The notes under the pieces were generated by a model, which ran no database searches, was not told the DNA's origin, and saw nothing but the letters and a program-made list of their open reading frames with translations. A stretch of DNA of 23,984 bases from positions 1 through 23,984 of the forward strand of contig DZCQ01000032.1 of assembly GCA_022730285.1 (NCBI GenBank). The letters run 5' to 3'. Positions 8,413 through 15,754 of this stretch are shown here, one piece after another. Made by a program: the position numbers and the translations under genes. Position 1 is the stretch's first letter, and each line of letters begins with the position of its first letter. Origin of the DNA: Flavobacterium psychrophilum. Its GTDB lineage: Bacteria; Bacteroidota; Bacteroidia; Flavobacteriales; Flavobacteriaceae.

Positions 8413-8499
8413 TAGCCCAGATAGCAGCGAAAATCCTTTTGTATTTGCTTGCGATTTTGCAAATACAAAAGATTGTAGCGAATAGCTGGAAATAGCTCC
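8413..8499 (+). repeat. Structured Flavobacteriia-type intergenic repeat, copy 1
   Basis: An ~87-base element lying between divergent genes. It begins TAGCCCAGATAGCAGCG, and ATCC follows. A central perfect 12-bp stem, TTTTGTATTTGC (8437-8448) with GCAAATACAAAA (8459-8470), has a 10-base loop. It then reads GATTGTAGCGAATAGCTGG and closes with AGCTCC. The inner stem continues past a bulged C (AATC with GATT), and the outer ends can pair CCAG with CTGG. A shorter copy in the opposite orientation lies at 18063-18126. From memory, elements starting AGCCC.GATAG and ending AGCTCC are dispersed in many flavobacterial genomes. They have no function I can name. Confidence 0.75.
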
Positions 8500-8540
8500 A
8501 AAATTATTTTTTTGCTTACAAATATACTGTAAAAAGTAAC

Positions 8541-8548
8541 TATATTTG
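8541..8548 (+). promoter_or_regulatory. Putative -7 box for the MATE exporter gene
   Basis: TATATTTG matches the Bacteroidota TAnnTTTG -7 consensus and ends 20 bases before the ATG at 8569. A TTTG at 8511-8514 is the nearest -33-like element, but its spacing (26) is longer than usual. This is prediction from motif and position only. Confidence 0.5.
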
Positions 8549-8568
8549 CCCACTTAAATAGAATAAAA

Positions 8569-9942
8569 ATGAACATATCGAAATACACCAAAGAGTTTTC
8601 GCAAAATATTGCATTGGCATATCCTGTTATTTTAGGAATGCTAGGGCATACTCTTATTGGGATTGTAGATAATTTGATGGTTGGAAACCTTGGTTCTACC
8701 GAACTAGCAGCAGTTAGTTTAGGGAATAGTTTTGTTTTTATAGGTATGTCTATCGGAATTGGGTTTTCTACTGCGATAACACCACTTGTTGGCGAAGCAG
8801 ATTCGGAGGGAAATGAATCTAAAATTAGATCTATTTTTCATCATGGATTGTTGTTGTGTACCATTTTAGGAATAGTGCTTTTTGCTTTAGTTGTGCTTTC
8901 CAAACCATTAATGTTGCTGATGCGACAGCCAGAAGCGGTAGTGGCTCTTGCTGCTCCTTATATAGACTGGGTTGCTTTTTCTTTAATTCCTGTGGTTATT
9001 TACCAAGGATATAAGCAGTTTGCCGATGGTTTGTCGCACACTAAATATTCTATGTATGCTATTTTTTTTACAAATGTGGTGCATGTTTTTTTTAATTATG
9101 TTTTAATTTATGGGTTTTGGATTTTTCCGGAAATGGGAATTTTAGGAGCTGCTTTAGGAACGGTTATTTCTAGGGTTTTGATGGTTGTATTTATGCATTA
9201 TATGTTAAAGCATACGAAGGCAATGAATAGGTTTTTTAAGAATTTTAGTTTTAAAGAAATAAAACAAACAATGCTTCAAAAAATTATAAATTTAGGATTG
9301 CCATCTGCTATGCAAATGCTTTTTGAAGTAGCATTATTTACAGCAGCTATTTGGTTATCTGGTACTATTAGCAAAAATAGTCAAGCTGCAAATCAAATTG
9401 CTTTGACACTTGCTACCTTTACTTTTATGTTTGCAATGGGACTTAATGTTACGGCTATGATTAGAGTGAGTAATCAGAAAGGATTAAACGATTGCAAAAA
9501 TCTTATTATAGTAGCACGCTCTATCTTTTTATTAGCAATTATTGTGGAAACATTTTTTGCAGTGCTATTTGTGTTATTACACCAATTTTTGCCTCATTTG
9601 TTCTTAAACATGAGCGATGCAAATCAGATGGTAGATAATAGAGAGATTATAGCAATAACTTCACAATTGTTACTTGTAGCGGCAATTTTTCAAATATCTG
9701 ATGGTATTCAGGTTGTGGTTTTAGGAGCATTAAGAGGGTTGCAAGATGTTAAAATACCAATGTATATAACCTTTGTTGCTTATTGGGTTGTTGGTTTTCC
9801 TATTTCGTTTTACTTAGGATTATACACCACTATGCAGGCAACAGGAATTTGGATTGGCCTTTTGGCGGGATTAACTGTTGCGGCAATCTTATTGTACATT
9901 CGATTTGATAAATTAACAAAGCAAAAAGTTTTAATGTCGTAA
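8569..9942 (+). CDS. MATE family (NorM-like) multidrug efflux transporter
   Basis: A 457-residue inner-membrane cation antiporter of the MATE family (usual length 440-470, twelve TM helices). The family start is visible in YPVILGMLGHTLIGIVDNLMVG (residues ~17-39) followed by LGSTELAAVSLGNS. The two-fold repeat is seen in the second half at LGLPSAMQMLFEVALF and SQAANQIALTLATF (~245-285), and RGLQDVKIPM lies near 390. The acidic residue D32 in TM1 matches the position used for ion coupling in characterised members. It probably exports organic cations or toxic metabolites; the exact substrate cannot be read from sequence. It is a single-gene unit with its own -7 box and diverges from the DUF6929-like gene across the repeat element. 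No intrinsic terminator is evident after it; 9943-10111 holds only AT-rich sequence and a weak 6-bp hairpin near 9974-9989. Confidence 0.93.
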   Translation: MNISKYTKEFSQNIALAYPVILGMLGHTLIGIVDNLMVGNLGSTELAAVSLGNSFVFIGMSIGIGFSTAITPLVGEADSEGNESKIRSIFHHGLLLCTILGIVLFALVVLSKPLMLLMRQPEAVVALAAPYIDWVAFSLIPVVIYQGYKQFADGLSHTKYSMYAIFFTNVVHVFFNYVLIYGFWIFPEMGILGAALGTVISRVLMVVFMHYMLKHTKAMNRFFKNFSFKEIKQTMLQKIINLGLPSAMQMLFEVALFTAAIWLSGTISKNSQAANQIALTLATFTFMFAMGLNVTAMIRVSNQKGLNDCKNLIIVARSIFLLAIIVETFFAVLFVLLHQFLPHLFLNMSDANQMVDNREIIAITSQLLLVAAIFQISDGIQVVVLGALRGLQDVKIPMYITFVAYWVVGFPISFYLGLYTTMQATGIWIGLLAGLTVAAILLYIRFDKLTKQKVLMS

Positions 9943-10111
9943 GTCAAAAGAGGTATAGGTGGTAAAAAAAGATTTTCTTGAGAAAATTAACCCATCTGAA
10001 TGTAGAAATAAAACGATATTTAGAAACATAAAAAGTACTCTTGTAGTTTTTTGAACACAATATTTATTTAAGTAAAATAAAAAGAGAATCCCTAATCAAA
10101 TTAATAGAAAC

Positions 10112-10339
10112 ATGCAATTACCAAAATTTTTACTAGGTGACAATTCCAATTTTCCAGAAGATATATTTATAATACATCTTGATTTTCCAAGGTTTATAAT
10201 AAATTTAAAAGATGATGAGGTGGAATTTTTAGAAGATTTAGAAGGAGAAGACGAAAAAGAATTAGAACTTGAAATGGAAAATTTAATTGTTCTAGCTGGT
10301 GAATTTTACGATAAAGAGATGGAAGCCTATCAAGAGTAA
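10112..10339 (+). CDS. Small acidic conserved hypothetical protein
   Basis: A 75-residue, very acidic cytosolic protein. The N-terminal half has hydrophobic beta-like segments (KFLLGDNSNFPEDIFIIH, then FPRFIINLKDD). The second half is a charged helix dominated by Glu/Asp (residues 39-58) and ends with FYDKEMEAYQE. I recall near-identical short proteins across Flavobacteriaceae without an assigned function, which supports a real gene rather than a chance frame. The composition would suit a protein-binding partner or inhibitor, but nothing in the sequence fixes this. It sits alone between the MATE gene and convergent meaB; its stop codon and the meaB stop lie in one 16-base imperfectly spaced palindrome (10337-10352). 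Confidence 0.75.
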   Translation: MQLPKFLLGDNSNFPEDIFIIHLDFPRFIINLKDDEVEFLEDLEGEDEKELELEMENLIVLAGEFYDKEMEAYQE

Positions 10340-10349
10340 TAACAAGTTA

Positions 10350-11435
10350 TTATTTCTTAAAATAAGCAGAAAGCAATTCTGTAGCAGCAGTAAATGGAGA
10401 TTTTTTATTTGTAGTCACTGCTATTTTTGTTTCTTCTAATAATTGTATAATTTCAGGATGGTTATAAAAATTATATTTTAACTGTTCGTTAATGGTTTCC
10501 AGCATCCAAAATTGGTTCTGATTTTGTCGTTTTTCTTCAAAATATTGATTGGTTTTTGCTAACTCAACATAATCGGAAATAATTTTCCAAACTGTGTCAA
10601 TTCCTTCTTTTGTAAAAGAACTACAGGTAGTTGTAACAGGAATCCAGCCACTTTTTTTAGCAGGAAAAAGATGGAGTGCTTTGTTAAATTCTGATTTTGC
10701 TAGATTTGCTTTTGTAATATTATCGCCATCGGCTTTATTTATGACTATTGCATCTGCCATTTCCATAATGCCTCGTTTTATCCCTTGAAGGGCATCTCCA
10801 GCACCAGAAATTTTTAGTAGTAAAAAAAAATCTACCATGCTATGTACACTAGTTTCACTCTGACCAACACCAACAGTTTCTATAATAATAGTGTCAAATC
10901 CAGCAGCTTCACATAAAATGATGGTTTCTCTTGTTTTTCTTGCAACTCCACCAAGTGTTTCTCCAGAGGGACTGGGTCTAATGTAGGCATTCTTGTCTTT
11001 GACCAATTCTTCCATTCGGGTTTTATCGCCAAGAATACTCCCGTAAGATATGGTACTACTGGGATCTACTGCGAGAACTGCAATTTTTTTCCCTAATGCG
11101 GTTATATGCTTTCCAAAAGCTTCAATAAATGTGCTTTTCCCAACACCAGGAACCCCTGTAATTCCTATTCGTACAGATTTGTTGGCATGTGGTAAACATG
11201 CTTTAATAATGGTATTTGCTTTTTTTAAATGGTTTGAATTGCTACTTTCTACCAATGTAATTGCACGGCTAAGCATTGCTATATCTCCAGCTAAAATACC
11301 ATTTATTAGTGTAGTATTGCTGGGGATAACTTTTCGATACTTTTGAATATTATTTACAGAATAGGTGTTAATAAAATTAGGTTTACTAATTCCTTTATTT
11401 TCAATTAACGCAGATTTGTTGGGTTCTTTTTTCAA
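10350..11435 (-). CDS. meaB: Methylmalonyl-CoA mutase-associated GTPase MeaB
   Basis: A 361-residue G3E P-loop GTPase of the MeaB/ArgK family, the chaperone that loads and protects adenosylcobalamin in methylmalonyl-CoA mutase. Visible are Walker A GVPGVGKST (residues 94-102), the Mg/switch region around AVDPSSTISYGSILGDKTRM, ETVGVGQSE as the G3 region, and NKADGDN as the base-specificity motif. LAGDIAMLSRAITLVES near 48-64 is the conserved N-terminal helix pair. No in-frame ATG exists between the upstream stop and residue 54, and residues 1-53 look family-like, so the start is most probably the TTG at 11435-11433. A -7 box at 11459-11466 gives a leader of about 18 bases, consistent with that. 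The mutase genes are not in this window. It is transcribed divergently from the Fsr-type transporter. Confidence 0.93.
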   Translation of the reverse strand: MKKEPNKSALIENKGISKPNFINTYSVNNIQKYRKVIPSNTTLINGILAGDIAMLSRAITLVESSNSNHLKKANTIIKACLPHANKSVRIGITGVPGVGKSTFIEAFGKHITALGKKIAVLAVDPSSTISYGSILGDKTRMEELVKDKNAYIRPSPSGETLGGVARKTRETIILCEAAGFDTIIIETVGVGQSETSVHSMVDFFLLLKISGAGDALQGIKRGIMEMADAIVINKADGDNITKANLAKSEFNKALHLFPAKKSGWIPVTTTCSSFTKEGIDTVWKIISDYVELAKTNQYFEEKRQNQNQFWMLETINEQLKYNFYNHPEIIQLLEETKIAVTTNKKSPFTAATELLSAYFKK

Positions 11436-11455
11436 GTAAAAATATTTTGTTGCAT
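11432..11455 (-). CDS. Possible 7-codon mini-ORF overlapping the meaB start
   Basis: Reading from ATG 11455 gives M-Q-Q-N-I-F-T and then TGA at 11434-11432. The TGA overlaps the TTG start of meaB (11435-11433) as TTGA. The ATG lies only a few bases beyond the predicted -7 box, so it would be close to or at the transcript's 5' end. It may be a coupling leader or chance. One extra base in the T5 run at 11438-11442 would fuse this ATG in frame with meaB, so a sequence error is also possible. Confidence 0.25.
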   Translation of the reverse strand: MQQNIFT

Positions 11456-11458
11456 CTA

Positions 11459-11491
11459 CAAATTTACATTTTTTTAGTCATCAAGAAACAA
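11459..11491 (-). promoter_or_regulatory. Putative meaB promoter
   Basis: On the minus strand TAAATTTG (11466-11459) matches the TAnnTTTG -7 consensus, with a TTG (11491-11489) 22 bases upstream as a -33 element. The position, 23 bases before the TTG start, supports that start. Confidence 0.5.
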
Positions 11492-11542
11492 TTTTATTTA
11501 AAATCTATTTTAGTTTTCTTTTTAATTGAATAAAAAATAAAG

Positions 11543-11550
11543 TAATTTTG
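11543..11550 (+). promoter_or_regulatory. Putative -7 box abutting the Fsr-type transporter ATG
   Basis: TAATTTTG matches TAnnTTTG exactly but ends one base before the ATG at 11552. If it is used, transcription would start at or after that ATG, so the true start codon may lie downstream (in-frame TTG at 11573). The -33 region is weak, with a TTG only 14 bases upstream. Confidence 0.4.
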
Positions 11551-11551
11551 C

Positions 11552-12778
11552 ATGATATTTAAATGCCATATTTTGAATCAAAATATTTCTTCTAGCAATA
11601 GCACTCTTGTCCCAAAAACAATTTATTCGATACTTTTTGCAATAAGTTTTGCACATTTGTTAAACGATTTGATTCAAGCAATTATTCCTTCTATATATCC
11701 TATTTTAAAACAAAATTATCATTTATCTTTTGCTCAAATAGGTTTAATTACTTTTGCTTTTCAGATGTCGGCTTCTATCTTGCAACCTTTTGTTGGATTT
11801 TATACAGATAAGTATCCAAAACCATTTTCTCAACTCTACGGAATGCTTTTTTCTGGCTTCGGGATTGTAGCACTTTCTTTTGCAAACAATTTTTATTGGA
11901 TATTAATTTCTGTCATTTTAATTGGTATAGGTTCGGCGATATTTCATCCTGAATCTGCTAGAATTTCAAATTTAGCTTCTGGAGGAAAAAGAGGTTTGGC
12001 ACAATCTATTTTTCAAGTAGGGGGAAATTTAGGTACTGCATTAGCACCTTTGTTGGTTGCAATAATTGTTGTTCCAAACTCACAAAGATATATTCTTTGG
12101 TTTTTAGTAGGAGTTGTTATTGCGATGGGGATTATTGGAAAAATAGCTTTTTGGTATAAAAGTCATTTATTACAAAAAAAGCATAAAAGTGAAGTTTTTA
12201 TCAACTACCATAATTTGCCTACAATTAAAGTGAAATGGGCAATTTTTATCTTGTTAGTTGTTATTTTTTCAAAATTTTTTTACTCGGCTAGTTTATCCAC
12301 ATATTATACGTTTTTTCTAATTAATAAATTTCATATTTCTATACAACAAGCACAATATCATTTATTTATTTATTTAATTGCGTATGCTTTGGGTACAATT
12401 TTAGGAGGGCCACTGGGTGATAAGTTTGGAAGAAAATATATTATTTGGTTTTCGGTTTTTGGAGCTACGCCATTTGCCTTATTGCTTCCATTTGCAAACC
12501 TTTTCTACACCGATGTTTTAATGGTTGTTATTGGAATTATTATATCTTCTGCTTTTCCTGCCATAATAGTATATGCACAAGAATTATTACCTAAAAAGAT
12601 TGGTATGATTTCCGGTCTTTTTTATGGATTTGCCTTTGGTATGGGGGCATTAGGTTCGGCGTTACTAGGCATTTTAGCAGATAATACCTCCATTCAATTT
12701 GTGTATAAGGTGTGTTCCTTTTTACCAATAATTGGTGTAATTTGTTATTTTTTACCTAATTTAAAGAAAAAAATATAA
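11552..12778 (+). CDS. MFS transporter, fosmidomycin-resistance (Fsr) type
   Basis: A 408-residue, twelve-TM major facilitator of the Fsr branch. The N-terminal signature is VPKTIYSILFAISFAHLLNDLIQAIIPSIYP, with the conserved HLLND in TM1. It is followed by the MFS loop motif GFYTDKYPKP, the GSAIFHPESARI segment characteristic of the branch (~residues 129-141), FQVGGNLGTALAPLL in TM5, and the second-half loop GGPLGDKFGRKYI. Family members export fosmidomycin or other small molecules; the physiological substrate here is unknown. The ATG used gives 19 residues before VPKTIYS. A -7 box immediately precedes it, so a start at TTG 11573 (12 residues before VPKT) is a realistic alternative. It is divergent from meaB; nothing like a terminator is visible before the next gene 63 bases downstream. 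Confidence 0.9.
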   Translation: MIFKCHILNQNISSSNSTLVPKTIYSILFAISFAHLLNDLIQAIIPSIYPILKQNYHLSFAQIGLITFAFQMSASILQPFVGFYTDKYPKPFSQLYGMLFSGFGIVALSFANNFYWILISVILIGIGSAIFHPESARISNLASGGKRGLAQSIFQVGGNLGTALAPLLVAIIVVPNSQRYILWFLVGVVIAMGIIGKIAFWYKSHLLQKKHKSEVFINYHNLPTIKVKWAIFILLVVIFSKFFYSASLSTYYTFFLINKFHISIQQAQYHLFIYLIAYALGTILGGPLGDKFGRKYIIWFSVFGATPFALLLPFANLFYTDVLMVVIGIIISSAFPAIIVYAQELLPKKIGMISGLFYGFAFGMGALGSALLGILADNTSIQFVYKVCSFLPIIGVICYFLPNLKKKI

Positions 12779-12841
12779 AATATGTTTACCTTATAGTAGA
12801 ATTTAGAAACATTTTTTATCCTTAAAAATAAAACAGTAATT

Positions 12842-14239
12842 ATGACAGCTGCAATTAACCAAGAACTAAAAAATATTGTAGGAGAAAATTATATTTTTAC
12901 AGATATAGAAACTAGAAATCAGTATGGACACGACGAAACAGAAGACTATGTATTTCCACCTTCTGTTGTAGTAAAACCAAAAAATAGTGAGGAAGTTTCG
13001 GATATATTAAAACTAGCAAATAAGCACAAAATCCCAGTAACTCCAATAGGAGCTAGAACAGGACTAAGTGGTGGTGCATTGTCTGTTTTTGAAGGGATCG
13101 GTCTCTCGATGGAACGTTTTAATAAGATTATTACGATAGATGAGAAAAACCTCCAAGTTATGGTAGAACCTGCAGTAATAACCCAAGTATTACGAGAAGA
13201 GGTTGCAAAGCAAGACTTATTTTATCCACCCGATCCAAGCAGCCAAGGTAGTTGTTGGATTGGAGGGAATGTTGCCGAAAATTCTGGTGGTGCTCGTGCT
13301 GTAAAATACGGAGTTACTAAAGATTATGTCTTAAATTTAGAAGTTGTACTCCCTAATGGTGAAATTATTTGGACTGGAGCCAATACACTTAAAAACTCTA
13401 CGGGGTATAATTTAACGCAATTAATGGTTGGTAGTGAGGGAACTTTGGGTGTAATAACTAAAATTGTTTTGAAATTGTTGCCAGCAGTTTCTCATAATAT
13501 ACTAATGTTAGTTCCTTTTTATCAAGCACATCAGGCATGTGAAGCAGTTTCTGCAATTTTTAGAGCAGGAATTACTCCAAGTGCTTTAGAGTTTATGGAG
13601 CGTGATGCAATAGATTGGACTCTAAAGTACCACTCTAATATTAGCATTCAGGTAAATGAAAAACATCAAGCCCATTTATTGATAGAAATTGATGGAAATT
13701 ATCCCGAAATTTTACTGCTTGAAGCAGAAAAAGTGATGTGCGTTGTAGAGAATTTTGAAATAGATGAAATACTTTTTGCAGATACAGAAGATCAAAAAAA
13801 TGCTCTTTGGAAAATGCGTCGAAGCGTTGCCGAAGCAGTTAAAGCAAACTCTGTATATAAAGAAGAAGATACAGTGGTTCCTAGATTTGAACTGCCAAAA
13901 CTTTTAGACGGAATCAAAGCAATTGGACAAAAATATGGTTTTCAAACAGTATGTTATGGGCATGCTGGAGATGGAAATCTGCATGTAAATATTATTAAAG
14001 GTTCTATGACCGATTATAACTGGAACACTGAAGTTCCAAAAGGAATTAGAGAAATTTTTATTTTAACCACACAATTGAATGGCACAATTTCTGGAGAACA
14101 CGGCATTGGATATGTGCAAAAAAATTATATGAATATTGTGTTTACCAATTCCCATTTGCAATTAATGCAACAGATTAAAAAAGTTTTTGATCCAAATTAT
14201 ATTTTAAATCCAGGGAAAATTTTCCCAGATAATTTATAG
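12842..14239 (+). CDS. GlcD-like FAD-dependent 2-hydroxyacid dehydrogenase
   Basis: A 465-residue flavoprotein of the FAD-binding PCMH plus GlcD C-terminal family (glycolate oxidase subunit GlcD, D-lactate and D-2-hydroxyglutarate dehydrogenases). The FAD-binding half spans about residues 38-215, with PSVVVKPKNSEEV, GARTGLSGGA (70-79), PDPSSQGSCWIGGNVAENSGG (131-150) and VGSEGTLGVIT. The C-terminal half has YGHAGDGNLH (372-381), which supplies substrate/metal ligands in relatives, and SGEHGIGYVQK near the end. It oxidises a D-2-hydroxyacid, most likely D-lactate or glycolate; the substrate cannot be separated by eye. The length is normal. It follows the MFS gene by 63 bases on the same strand and may be co-transcribed. 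Its stop is 2 bases from the stop of the convergent next gene. Confidence 0.9.
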   Translation: MTAAINQELKNIVGENYIFTDIETRNQYGHDETEDYVFPPSVVVKPKNSEEVSDILKLANKHKIPVTPIGARTGLSGGALSVFEGIGLSMERFNKIITIDEKNLQVMVEPAVITQVLREEVAKQDLFYPPDPSSQGSCWIGGNVAENSGGARAVKYGVTKDYVLNLEVVLPNGEIIWTGANTLKNSTGYNLTQLMVGSEGTLGVITKIVLKLLPAVSHNILMLVPFYQAHQACEAVSAIFRAGITPSALEFMERDAIDWTLKYHSNISIQVNEKHQAHLLIEIDGNYPEILLLEAEKVMCVVENFEIDEILFADTEDQKNALWKMRRSVAEAVKANSVYKEEDTVVPRFELPKLLDGIKAIGQKYGFQTVCYGHAGDGNLHVNIIKGSMTDYNWNTEVPKGIREIFILTTQLNGTISGEHGIGYVQKNYMNIVFTNSHLQLMQQIKKVFDPNYILNPGKIFPDNL

Positions 14240-14241
14240 TC

Positions 14242-14634
14242 CTATTTGGAATTTAAATATTCAATCAAAATTGGATCGGCATTTTTAAACGTAGCTGGCT
14301 TTTCAGAGATTGATGCTACTCTCTTTTTGTTAAGTTTTACAGTAATATCGCTATTAGTGGTAAATAGCAACATGCTTAAAAATGGGTTATTCATATACGA
14401 AACTAGAATTGGTAATGCCTTGTCTATATCTCGAATTTCTGTTATTTCTTCCTGCTGAAATTTGTATTTTAAAGTTACTTTAAGTACATTTTCTTCCACA
14501 ATTGTACGAACATAAATATTCATTAACTGTGTGTTTCCAATAGTTTTTGCAAGAGTTAATTTTGCAAATGTGCCATCTATTAGACTTTGCTTAAAAGATT
14601 CAAAAAGACTGTTGTAAGCTATAATATTTGGCAT
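14242..14634 (-). CDS. Small conserved hypothetical protein (start moved inward)
   Basis: I place the start at ATG 14634, giving 130 residues beginning MPNIIAYNSLFESFKQSLIDG. A longer frame runs to 14730, but its extra 32 residues are Cys-rich and unconvincing, and the TAATTTTG -7 box at 14671-14664 would lie inside them. The body alternates strands and helices: FAKLTLAKTIGNTQLMNIYVRTI, VLKVTLKYKFQQEE, ALPILVSYMNNPFLSMLLFTTNSDITVKLNKKRVA. It has no TM or signal. From memory it resembles the N-terminal domain found ahead of a SAM-dependent methyltransferase domain in some Bacteroidota proteins. Here it is free-standing: the stop is followed directly by the convergent oxidoreductase. That family link is uncertain. 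It is divergent from purC across a 98-base shared promoter region. Confidence 0.7.
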   Translation of the reverse strand: MPNIIAYNSLFESFKQSLIDGTFAKLTLAKTIGNTQLMNIYVRTIVEENVLKVTLKYKFQQEEITEIRDIDKALPILVSYMNNPFLSMLLFTTNSDITVKLNKKRVASISEKPATFKNADPILIEYLNSK

Positions 14635-14663
14635 TTTTAAAAGATAAGAATAATATTTTTGAA

Positions 14664-14671
14664 CAAAATTA
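14664..14671 (-). promoter_or_regulatory. Putative -7 box for the small minus-strand protein
   Basis: TAATTTTG on the minus strand (14671-14664) matches TAnnTTTG and lies 29 bases before the ATG at 14634. No convincing -33 TTG is seen at the expected spacing. It supports the shorter start. Confidence 0.45.
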
Positions 14672-14680
14672 CTATTTTTT

Positions 14681-14711
14681 TTGAACCTATCCATAAAACA
14701 CGCTACTTTTG
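14681..14711 (+). promoter_or_regulatory. Putative purC promoter with small inverted repeat over the -7 box
   Basis: TTG (14681-14683), a 20-base spacer and TACTTTTG (14704-14711) match the Bacteroidota -33/-7 pattern well and end 21 bases before the purC ATG. The -7 box lies within GCTAC-TTTT-GTAGC (14702-14715), a perfect 5-bp inverted repeat that could be a small operator or chance. Confidence 0.6.
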
Positions 14712-14732
14712 TAGCACAACAATACAACATTC

Positions 14733-15683
14733 ATGAACACAATTACAACTACCAACTTTAATTTTCCAGGACAAAAGAGCATTTATCGAGGCAAAGTAAG
14801 AGAAGTTTACAACATAAATGACGAAATTTTAGTCATGATAGCCACCGATAGACTATCGGCATTTGATGTAGTTCTGCCCGAAGGAATTCCGTACAAAGGT
14901 CAAATTCTGAACCAAATAGCAACACACTTTATGGAACTAACCAAAGATATAGTTCCAAATTGGCTTATTGCTTCACCAGATCCAAATGTTGCAATCGGAT
15001 TTTTATGTGAACCTTTTAAAGTAGAAATGGTAGTTAGAGGTTATTTAGCGGGACATGCTGCAAGAGAATATAGCACAGGGAAAAGAGAAATTTGTGGTGT
15101 ACCAATGCCAGAAGGATTAAAAGAAAATGATGCTTTTCCAATGCCAATAATCACTCCAACTACAAAGGCAATTAATGGGGAACACGACCAAGATATTTCT
15201 AAAGAAGCTATTTTAAGAGACGGAATTGTATCGGTAGAAGACTATGCAGTTTTAGAAAAATATAGCTACGATTTATACGCAAAAGGAGTAGAAATAGCTG
15301 CGAAACAAGGCTTAATACTTGTAGATACAAAATATGAATTTGGAAAAACTAAAAGTGGACAAATTGTTTTAATAGATGAAATACACACACCAGATTCCTC
15401 AAGATATTTTTACCAAAACGAATACCAAGAACGTCAAAAGAACAACTTGTCTCAAAAACAATTATCTAAAGAATTTGTAAGAATTTGGCTTATAGAAAAT
15501 GGTTTTCAAGGAAAAAAAAGTCAAAAAATTCCAGTAATGACTCCAGAATACATACTTTCTGTCTCGGAAAGATATATAGAACTGTACGAAACCATTTTAG
15601 GAGAAAAATTTCAAAAAGCAGCAGTTGAGAATATAGAAATAAGAATAGAAACAAATGTAACAAACTATTTACAAACTATATAA
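14733..15683 (+). CDS. purC: Phosphoribosylaminoimidazole-succinocarboxamide synthase
   Basis: A 316-residue SAICAR synthase, the ATP-dependent step of purine synthesis that joins aspartate to CAIR. Recognisable are [11 protein letters not shown] (18-28; glycine-rich ATP loop), [21 protein letters not shown] (~37-57), the [13 protein letters not shown] segment (~105-117), the HDQDIS segment after an IITPTTKA block, and [10 protein letters not shown] near 205. [14 protein letters not shown] (~222-235) contains the catalytic/metal-binding acidic residues of the family. The length fits the longer (~300 aa) form of the enzyme rather than the ~240-aa E. coli type. It is monocistronic here, with a good promoter immediately upstream and divergent from the small minus-strand gene. 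Other pur genes are not in the window, so it is not part of a pur operon at this locus. Confidence 0.97.
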   Translation: MNTITTTNFNFPGQKSIYRGKVREVYNINDEILVMIATDRLSAFDVVLPEGIPYKGQILNQIATHFMELTKDIVPNWLIASPDPNVAIGFLCEPFKVEMVVRGYLAGHAAREYSTGKREICGVPMPEGLKENDAFPMPIITPTTKAINGEHDQDISKEAILRDGIVSVEDYAVLEKYSYDLYAKGVEIAAKQGLILVDTKYEFGKTKSGQIVLIDEIHTPDSSRYFYQNEYQERQKNNLSQKQLSKEFVRIWLIENGFQGKKSQKIPVMTPEYILSVSERYIELYETILGEKFQKAAVENIEIRIETNVTNYLQTI

Positions 15684-15754
15684 ATTTTAGTTTTTGTGTA
15701 ACAATAACTAGCTTTTTTATACTAAACTTAGTACATTTACCAAAACCAAATTTA

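Noticed and set aside
9974..9989. Short hairpin ATTTTC-TTGA-GAAAAT after the MATE gene as a terminator.
   Set aside because: Only six A/T-rich pairs with no T tract after it.
10337..10352. Palindrome TAATAAC-AA-GTTATTA covering both convergent stop codons.
   Set aside because: It is pure A/T-rich with a 2-base loop, too unstable for a terminator; it follows mostly from two facing TAA stops.
11050..11346. 98-codon plus-strand frame inside meaB.
   Set aside because: It is a shadow of the conserved GTPase motifs on the other strand, with no independent support.
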